Origin: Lachnospiraceae bacterium
Lineage (GTDB): Bacteria; Bacillota; Clostridia; Lachnospirales; Lachnospiraceae
Reading direction: 5' to 3'
Length of the DNA stretch: 36,739 nucleotides
Assembly: GCA_026169045.1 (NCBI GenBank)
Contig: JAPFDH010000029.1
Coordinates: 1-36,739 of the forward strand
Positions 24,080 to 30,954 of the stretch are shown here, one piece after another; within the stretch, counting starts at the first letter, position 1; every line of letters starts with the position of its first letter. A program made the translations under genes and the position numbers. The notes under the pieces were generated by a model, which worked only from the letters and a program-made list of their open reading frames with translations, was not told where the DNA came from and searched no databases.

Positions 24080-24994
24080 ATGAAAAAGAAAGAATGGATT
24101 CCCCATCCGGGAACAGGAAAAAAGAAAAAGAAATTGGGACAAGTGATTCTTCATATCATTTTTCTTATTATGGTGTTGATGTATTTGGTTCCGTTTATTC
24201 TGGTTATTTCCATTTCATTTTCAGATGAGGCATCTGTGATAAAGGAAGGGTATTCCCTTATTCCACCAAAATTTTCATTGGAAGCATATAAATTGGCATT
24301 TCGAAATCCAGAACAAATGCTTCAGTCGTATAAAGTAACCATATTGTTTACATTGGCTGCCACGGCATTATCCACCCTTGTGATGGGAATTATGGCATAT
24401 CCATTGTCCCGGCCCAATTATAAGTTGAGAAAACCGTTTACATTTTTTGTATTATTTACCATGTTATTTTCCGGAGGATTGGTTCCCAGCTATATTTTAA
24501 ATGTACAGTATCTGCATTTAAATGATACCATTTGGGTTTACATTTTTCCCGGACTTGTGTCGGCATATAATTTGATTATCATACGAACCAATTATAAGAG
24601 TCTTCCGGATGAATTAATTGAAGCGGCAAAAGTGGACGGAGCACGGGAAATGTATATTTGTTTTAAAATTGTTATGCCGCTGTGTAAGCCGGTTTTAGCA
24701 TCGGTTGGATTTTTGTTTTTGGTAGCTAAGTGGAATGATTGGATGACATCGCTTTTGTATATTCATGAAGCGGATTTGTATTCTCTTCAGTATCTGCTTC
24801 AGAAGATATTAAAAGAATCCGAGTATTTGAAACAATTGGCGGATACCGGACAACTTATGGGTGGGGAGGTATTTCCATCAGAAAGTTTTCGTTATGCGAT
24901 GGCATTGATTGCTGCCGGCCCGGTACTGGTTATTTTCCCATTTTTCCAGAAATATTTTGCAAAGGGTATGACACTTGGTGGGGTGAAAGGATAA
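24080..24994 (+). CDS. sugar ABC transporter permease, YtcP family
   Basis: This 304-residue permease has six helices and the EAA loop EAAKVDGAREMYICFKIV. It belongs to the COG0395 group, the usual partner of LplB-type permeases, and keeps the C-terminal KYFAKGMTLGGVKG signature. ATG 24080 has GGAGG nine bases before it; ATG 24065 lies ahead of that site and is unlikely. It starts 17 bases after the first permease. Confidence 0.93.
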   Translation: MKKKEWIPHPGTGKKKKKLGQVILHIIFLIMVLMYLVPFILVISISFSDEASVIKEGYSLIPPKFSLEAYKLAFRNPEQMLQSYKVTILFTLAATALSTLVMGIMAYPLSRPNYKLRKPFTFFVLFTMLFSGGLVPSYILNVQYLHLNDTIWVYIFPGLVSAYNLIIIRTNYKSLPDELIEAAKVDGAREMYICFKIVMPLCKPVLASVGFLFLVAKWNDWMTSLLYIHEADLYSLQYLLQKILKESEYLKQLADTGQLMGGEVFPSESFRYAMALIAAGPVLVIFPFFQKYFAKGMTLGGVKG

Positions 24995-25065
24995 TAACGG
25001 AAAATGTTGTAAGACTCTGTTTTAGGAGTTTCACATTTATTAAAAAAGAAAAGGAGAAAAACAAT

Positions 25066-26688
25066 ATGAGAGTAAGAAAACGTGTAATGGCTCTGGCATT
25101 GGCCTCTATGATGGCACTGACGTTAGCAGGATGTGGATCCAGTAAAGAAGAAACAGTATCCAATGATACAAATGCCCAGACATCCAGTGAAAAGGAAGAA
25201 CAAAGTACGGCCGAGGAAAAAGATCAGGAAGAAACAGAAAAGGAACCGGTCACTTTGGTATGGTGGTATCGTGGAAATGGAGAGCAAAAGGATACTAAGA
25301 TGGTGCAAGATGCTTTAAATGAGCAGTTAAAGACCTATCCGGGATTGGAACATGTTACGGTTGAATTAAAATGTTATACAGCGTCTGAATATAAACAGGC
25401 CGTGACGCTTGCCCAATCATCCAGTGAACAGATTGATATTTTAAATACGGTAAATCTGGATTTTGCAGAAGAAGTAGAAAAAGGAAGTTTAATTCCTATG
25501 GATGATTTAATTGATTCTATGGATGGATTAAAAGAAACTCTACCGGACTGGTTATGGGAACTTGGAAGTGTGGACGGACAGATTTATATGGTACCTAACT
25601 ATCAGAGAGCTGCCAGTATGAATTATGTGATCACACCTACGGAATGGTTGGATAAGTACGGGGATCGTGAAAAAATGGAGGAAGTATTAAAGAAAGATGA
25701 TACTTCTTTGGCTGAAAAAGCAGCGGTTTTGGAAGAATATACAAGAAATGTACAGGCAGGTGAGGGAGCAACCCATTATATGCCGCCAATGGGAAGCATG
25801 GTTTATACCGGATATGGAGTCAATGACTTCAATGATACCATTTATGGAGATTATGTGAAGGATGCAGACAGTGATACGGTATCCAACAAATATATGACAG
25901 AAAAGATGAAATTGGCATTTGAACTCTCAGCAAACGAATATCAGGAGGGATTGATTCATCCCGATATTTTAACCATTAATTCAAAGGATTTTGAAGGTGC
26001 AAACATGCTGAATGATGTCTCTTATGTATTCTGCATCAATAACCAGTTTGGCGATTCCGAACGTGTTTCAGAAATTTATAGTACCATGTATGGATTTGAC
26101 GTAACGGCGATTCCGGTAAAAGAGACTTATTATATCAGTAACACATGGGCAGCCGGTGGAAATGGTATTTCATCCAGTTGTGAGCATCCGGAAGAAGCAA
26201 TGCGTTTTATCAATGCTATGACACAGGAAGAAGGAAAAGAACTGTATAACACGGTGGTATACGGAATTGAAGGAGTTCATTACAATAAGATCGATGATAT
26301 GCATATTGAAACTTTGGAATATTCAGGAACACAGGGTGGTGTAGAGACTTCCTATTCCGCTATGAAATGGATCATGGGAAATACATTCAATGCTTATTTG
26401 AATCAGGCTTGTACCGATGATGAAGTAGAAGAGTCATTAAAGTTAAATGAATCAGAAGATAACATAAAGTCAGATTTAATTGGTTCTACCTTTAAAACGG
26501 ATGCGATTAAGACACAGTTGGAGCAGACCACAGCGGTAGCAACAGAGTACAGTAAGCCACTGATGTATGGCGTAATGGGAGAAAATTGGGAAGCTACCTA
26601 CAATGATTTTGTGGACAAAATGAAAAATGCAGGTGTGGAAGAGGCAACAGCGGAATTGCAGGCACAAGTGGATGCATTTTTAAAGTAA
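25066..26688 (+). CDS. extracellular solute-binding lipoprotein, LipO-like
   Basis: This 540-residue protein has a lipoprotein signal peptide with basic start, hydrophobic core and lipobox LAGC (C23). A Ser/Glu-rich linker follows (about 24-60), then the two-lobe binding fold from VTLVWWYRGNGE. The size and partners match the LipO/LplA group that captures oligosaccharides for LplB/YtcP permeases. The ATG follows AAGGAG. A strong hairpin after the stop separates it from the enzyme genes and could raise its share of the transcripts. Ligand specificity cannot be read from sequence. Confidence 0.93.
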   Translation: MRVRKRVMALALASMMALTLAGCGSSKEETVSNDTNAQTSSEKEEQSTAEEKDQEETEKEPVTLVWWYRGNGEQKDTKMVQDALNEQLKTYPGLEHVTVELKCYTASEYKQAVTLAQSSSEQIDILNTVNLDFAEEVEKGSLIPMDDLIDSMDGLKETLPDWLWELGSVDGQIYMVPNYQRAASMNYVITPTEWLDKYGDREKMEEVLKKDDTSLAEKAAVLEEYTRNVQAGEGATHYMPPMGSMVYTGYGVNDFNDTIYGDYVKDADSDTVSNKYMTEKMKLAFELSANEYQEGLIHPDILTINSKDFEGANMLNDVSYVFCINNQFGDSERVSEIYSTMYGFDVTAIPVKETYYISNTWAAGGNGISSSCEHPEEAMRFINAMTQEEGKELYNTVVYGIEGVHYNKIDDMHIETLEYSGTQGGVETSYSAMKWIMGNTFNAYLNQACTDDEVEESLKLNESEDNIKSDLIGSTFKTDAIKTQLEQTTAVATEYSKPLMYGVMGENWEATYNDFVDKMKNAGVEEATAELQAQVDAFLK

Positions 26689-26711
26689 ATAATAGAAAAA
26701 GATAAGAACTT

Positions 26712-26757
26712 ACGGCCATGGCAGTCTGTTGGATGAAACAGCGGCCATGGCTGTTTT
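26712..26757 (+). terminator. hairpin (partial terminator/attenuator) after the binding-protein gene
   Basis: Bases 26712-26730 pair with 26736-26757 around a five-base loop. Both arms contain GCCATGGC, with a few mismatches, and TTTT closes the 3' arm. In the middle of an operon this usually protects and enriches the upstream binding-protein mRNA while letting some transcripts read on. Confidence 0.7.
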
Positions 26758-26779
26758 AGCATATGGGAAGGATGTGTTT

Positions 26780-29611
26780 GTGGTGGAAAAGAACCAGGGA
26801 AAATTAGGTGAAAGCTTGGAAAAAGAAAGTTTGATAGGAAGACTTTTAGAAAAAAAGATCCAACAGGAAGGGATGCGTTATGATGAATCTGTGGGAATGC
26901 TTAAAGTAGAGCAGAAGAAGTGGGCCGGTGGATATCATACGAGGAAAGTAGGAATTTTACATCCCGTACGGGATGCGGCTGAATATGCGGATGCCATTTT
27001 TCATTCTGAAAAGAAAGAATTATATGAAAGAGGGGAGACTATTTTAAAAGCGATTATTCGTTTACAGGATAATCGGGAAGAAAGCGCGACATATGGATTG
27101 TGGCCTTATTATTTGGAGGAGAGTCTGGATGATATGATCCATCCGGATTATAATTGGGCAGATTTTATATCGAAATCCCTTTTGGGAATTCGGATTATGG
27201 CTTCTTCAAAAATTACAGAAGAGACAAGAACGATGATGGATGGGGCTATTTACCGGGCGGCCCTTTGCAGTATTAAGAGAAATGTGGGATTGGATTATAC
27301 GAATATTGCGTTAATGAGTTCATTAACCATATTGTCAGCCGGAGAACTTCTAAAGGAAGAAAAATTGATACAAGAGGGCAGTGATCGGCTGCTTCGTCTG
27401 TATGAATATACAAAGTTTAATGGTGCTTTTTCTGAATATAATAGTTCTGCTTATATCGTAGTAGCGTTACATGAAATTGCCAGAATGAAACAATTTTTTC
27501 AGAAAAAAGAGTATCTTGATCTGGCAGAAAAGTTTAATGAATATGCCTGGGATTGTTTATCTACCCATTATAATACCAGTCTGAATCAGCTTACGCCTCC
27601 TCAAGCCAGGGCATATGTGAATCTGGATCGCGGTGCATTGGCGTGGATGGTGTATCTCGGAACCGATGGTGCATATGGAATTTGTCCCAAAGAGGGTGAT
27701 TTGTCGGCCGTTTCCATGGAATCTCTGCTTTATCCTTCCCAATGTCCTCAAATGTATTTATCCCGTTTTGCCGAAAAGGAACGTTCTTTGACACAGATCT
27801 ATTATCGGAAAAATAATTTGAGAAAGAAAGGAACAGATACTACTATTATACGGGATTTGGATCATCCGGATATTACAGCATATTCTTATCAAACGGAAGA
27901 ATATTCCATGGGAATTTTTCAGTCCAGTGATTGCTGGAATCAAAGAAGAAATGCCATGATCGTCTGGGGAAAAGAGATTCCTTCGTATTTGCGGCTTCGA
28001 GGTATGATAGGAGACTATGATTTTTGTTCTGCTATGGTATATGGAGTACAGAATAAAAATCGGATGTTCGGTCATTTGGGTTACGTATCCGATCGTGGAA
28101 GTTTTCACTATATATTGGATGAAAGGAAAGATGGAGTCTATGAGACGGATCGGATTTATTTTCAATTTGAGATGGAAGGAAGAGAAGGACTGTGTTTTGA
28201 GGAAACAGAGAAAGGCTATTGTGTTCGTGATCAGGGATTATGTATCACCATCTGCATTCCTGAATTTATGTTTGACGGACATCCGGGAACGGTGTGTTTA
28301 AGTGAAGATAGGAAAAAGATTTTATTAATTGGGTATCAGGGAGAAAAAAAGATTATTGATACAAAACAATGGGACACTACCTATGGATTATTTTATATGG
28401 AAGTGAAAAAAATAGGAGAAGAGGCAGCAGAAGATATTTCTTTCACATCAAAGGTTTATCAGGGTATTGTGACAACAAAAGGAACATTTGGAGGAGAAAG
28501 CTGGAAATTGGAATCTCCTGTCTGTGTCCTTCCTTTTTTAGAAGCAAGCCGAATCTGCGATGAAGGCCGGGAAGCAGTGATAATGGATCGCATTTTGAAA
28601 AAGATGCAGAATATGGAAAATGAAGGGGATGTAAAAGAAAGTTGTCCTATTAGCATTATTTCCATGGATTCCTGGGAATGGCCACAGGGAGTAGCATTAT
28701 TTGCTATGTATCAGTACTACAAAGAGAATGAGCAAAGAGAAGGACTGGAGTTCCTGGAACAATGGTTTGACAGGCAAATTCAAAAGGGATTACCGGAACA
28801 AAATGTCAATACCACATGCCCTATGCTTACGCTGGCCTGTCTTTATGAGGATCTAAAAAAGGAAAAATGGCGTGACTTACTGGAAACCTGGGCGCAAGGA
28901 GTTTATGAACGGATGCCGAGGGCGGGAGAAAATGCTATTCAACATGTGGTAAGCGGAGAAAATAATGAAGGGCAGATCTGGGATGATACTCTTTATATGA
29001 CAGTTTTATTTTTGGCAAAGATGGGTCAGGTTCTTGGAAAAGAGGAGTATATTCAGGAGAGCATTGATCAGTTTTTGGTACATATCAAATATTTGACGGA
29101 TCGAAAAACAGGACTGTTTTATCACGGATGGACATTTTTAGAAAGAAATCATTTTGGAGAGGCATTGTGGGCACGGGGAAATTCCTGGTATACAGCCGGA
29201 CTGGTGGATTATTTGGAAGTGCTTCGCAAAGAAGAAGGAGTGAGAAAATTTTTGTTAACCACATTAAAAGAACAAGTGGATGCGTTATCTTCCTGTCAGG
29301 ATGAATCGGGATTGTGGCATACGCTTTTGGACGATGGGGATTCCTATCTGGAAACAAGTGCCAGCTGTGCATTTGCATATGGGATTTTAAAAGCGGTGCG
29401 AATGGGATATTTGGATCCGGCTTATGAAGCAGTAGGGAGACGGGCCGTATGTGGAGTTATGGAAAAAATCCGACTGGATGGTACCGTAGAGGGAGTATCT
29501 TATGGCACACCGGTATTTAAGGAAAAAGAACAATATAAGCAGGTTCCCATTTGTCCTATGCCCTATGGACAATCCATGGCATTGATGATGTTAGTAGAAG
29601 CGCAAAAATAA
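26780..29611 (+). CDS. two-part enzyme: unassigned toroid-like N-terminal region + GH105 unsaturated uronyl hydrolase
   Basis: This 943-residue protein has no signal peptide. Residues about 30-330 form a helical, probably alpha/alpha-toroid region with motifs SEYNSSAY (218-225), H263 and QARAY (R277, Y279). Residues about 370-570 look beta-rich. The two together recall toroid-plus-sandwich polysaccharide lyases, but I cannot assign a family. From about residue 600 it is a full GH105 domain (YteR/YesR-like), with SMDSWEWPQGVALFAMY, catalytic-type IWDDT (D735, D736) and ALWARGNSW. GH105 removes the unsaturated uronic acid that lyases leave. Starts upstream of 26757 fall in a hairpin, so I choose GTG 26780, eight bases after GGAAGGA; GTG 26783 is possible. 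It may cut and then trim imported uronic-acid oligosaccharides. Confidence 0.8.
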   Translation: MVEKNQGKLGESLEKESLIGRLLEKKIQQEGMRYDESVGMLKVEQKKWAGGYHTRKVGILHPVRDAAEYADAIFHSEKKELYERGETILKAIIRLQDNREESATYGLWPYYLEESLDDMIHPDYNWADFISKSLLGIRIMASSKITEETRTMMDGAIYRAALCSIKRNVGLDYTNIALMSSLTILSAGELLKEEKLIQEGSDRLLRLYEYTKFNGAFSEYNSSAYIVVALHEIARMKQFFQKKEYLDLAEKFNEYAWDCLSTHYNTSLNQLTPPQARAYVNLDRGALAWMVYLGTDGAYGICPKEGDLSAVSMESLLYPSQCPQMYLSRFAEKERSLTQIYYRKNNLRKKGTDTTIIRDLDHPDITAYSYQTEEYSMGIFQSSDCWNQRRNAMIVWGKEIPSYLRLRGMIGDYDFCSAMVYGVQNKNRMFGHLGYVSDRGSFHYILDERKDGVYETDRIYFQFEMEGREGLCFEETEKGYCVRDQGLCITICIPEFMFDGHPGTVCLSEDRKKILLIGYQGEKKIIDTKQWDTTYGLFYMEVKKIGEEAAEDISFTSKVYQGIVTTKGTFGGESWKLESPVCVLPFLEASRICDEGREAVIMDRILKKMQNMENEGDVKESCPISIISMDSWEWPQGVALFAMYQYYKENEQREGLEFLEQWFDRQIQKGLPEQNVNTTCPMLTLACLYEDLKKEKWRDLLETWAQGVYERMPRAGENAIQHVVSGENNEGQIWDDTLYMTVLFLAKMGQVLGKEEYIQESIDQFLVHIKYLTDRKTGLFYHGWTFLERNHFGEALWARGNSWYTAGLVDYLEVLRKEEGVRKFLLTTLKEQVDALSSCQDESGLWHTLLDDGDSYLETSASCAFAYGILKAVRMGYLDPAYEAVGRRAVCGVMEKIRLDGTVEGVSYGTPVFKEKEQYKQVPICPMPYGQSMALMMLVEAQK

Positions 29612-29646
29612 GGAGAAAATCAAGGCGAAGAAAGAAGGAGAAAAAC

Positions 29647-30954
29647 ATGGATCAACGGGTGGAATGGACAGAGGAGACAAAGCAAAATGCTACTGAAATG
29701 ATTCAGCAGGCGATTATAGAATGTAGGGATTCTGGTGGAGGAAGAGTTATTGTGAAACCTGGAATCTACGTTTGTGGAACGATTCATTTGGAAGAGCAGG
29801 TGGTACTGTGGCTGGAAGAAGGTGCAGTACTTTTGGGAAGTGGAGAGATTGAGGATTATCCAGATAACGAAACTTGTTTTACCGATGCAGTCGGACATGT
29901 GAGAGGAAAAGCGCTAATTTATGCATATCAAAAAAACGGTGTGGGGATTGATGGACCGGGTATGATTAATGGTCGTGGATATTTATATTCGGAAGATCAT
30001 CCCGCACATAAGATTCGGCCTTTTCTTGTGCGATTGGTGGAGTGTAAAGACGTGGTGATCAAACAAACTACATTTTGTAATGCTTCGGCCTGGTGTATTC
30101 ATCTTCAGGATTGTGAAACTGTTTTGATAAAGCAGGTAAAAATACATTCCAGGTGCAATGGAAATAATGATGGAATTGATATGGATGGATGTCAGGATGT
30201 TGAGGTAACTGGATGTGTAATTGACAGCGGCGATGATGCCATTTGTCTGAAATCCACTTCTGGCAGGTCATGTGGTAGAATTCAGATTTCAGACTGTACA
30301 GTGACTTCCCGGTGGGCGGGATTCAAGATCGGGACTGAGTCAGTAGGAGATTTTTTTGATATTACGGTAGAGAATTGTCGCTTTTTTGATGTGGAAGGGG
30401 GCGCGGTAAAGATTTTACCGGTGGATGGCGGGAACGTAAACCATGTGGTGATTCGGAATGTGGAGATGATATCCTGTACCGGGCCAATATTTATCAGCAA
30501 TGGGACCCGGCTTCGCCGTTATTTGACGGTGAAAAAAGAACATCCGGGGTATATTAGAGATATTCGGCTGGAATCCATTACGGCTATGGTAAAGGCAGCA
30601 AAAGGAGGATGGTATCAGGGAAAAGTATGGGGAAATGCGCAGGGAGGTGTAGTGCTCTCCGGATTGGAAGAGTATCCGATTTGCGGTGTAACCATAAAGA
30701 AATGTCATTTTTTTATGCCGGGAGGTATGAAAGAAAAAATAGAAAAAGAAGTTCCCCCAATGGGAGATCAATATCCGGAATTTCATTTGTTTGATCCTCT
30801 TCCGGCCTGGGGAATGTATCAGAGAGATACGAGGGATGTTACAGTGGAAGAGACCGAATGGGTGGCAAAAGAAAAAGACATCCGTCCTATTATGGTAAAA
30901 GAAGAGTGTAATAAAGAGACAGGAAACAGGGAGGAGACAGAAAATGAAATATGA
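29647..30954 (+). CDS. GH28 family glycoside hydrolase (polygalacturonase-like)
   Basis: This 435-residue parallel beta-helix enzyme is of the pectinase family GH28. Catalytic acids are seen in NNDGIDMDG (D175, D178) and SGDDAI (D196, D197), with repeated beta-helix turns. The usual Gly-His-Gly of endo-polygalacturonases is replaced by RWAGFKIGTES, a pattern I associate with exo-acting or rhamnogalacturonan-type members. There is no signal peptide, so it should act in the cytoplasm on imported oligomers, removing galacturonic acid or a related residue. ATG 29647 follows AAGGAG; upstream in-frame starts overlap the GH105 gene. It overlaps the phosphorylase gene by 11 bases. Confidence 0.88.
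   Translation: MDQRVEWTEETKQNATEMIQQAIIECRDSGGGRVIVKPGIYVCGTIHLEEQVVLWLEEGAVLLGSGEIEDYPDNETCFTDAVGHVRGKALIYAYQKNGVGIDGPGMINGRGYLYSEDHPAHKIRPFLVRLVECKDVVIKQTTFCNASAWCIHLQDCETVLIKQVKIHSRCNGNNDGIDMDGCQDVEVTGCVIDSGDDAICLKSTSGRSCGRIQISDCTVTSRWAGFKIGTESVGDFFDITVENCRFFDVEGGAVKILPVDGGNVNHVVIRNVEMISCTGPIFISNGTRLRRYLTVKKEHPGYIRDIRLESITAMVKAAKGGWYQGKVWGNAQGGVVLSGLEEYPICGVTIKKCHFFMPGGMKEKIEKEVPPMGDQYPEFHLFDPLPAWGMYQRDTRDVTVEETEWVAKEKDIRPIMVKEECNKETGNREETENEI

Noticed and set aside
26729-26779. N-terminal extension of the GH105 fusion from the TTG at 26729
   Set aside because: The start and first codons fall in a strong hairpin with no ribosome site; GTG near 26780 has GGAAGGA at good spacing.
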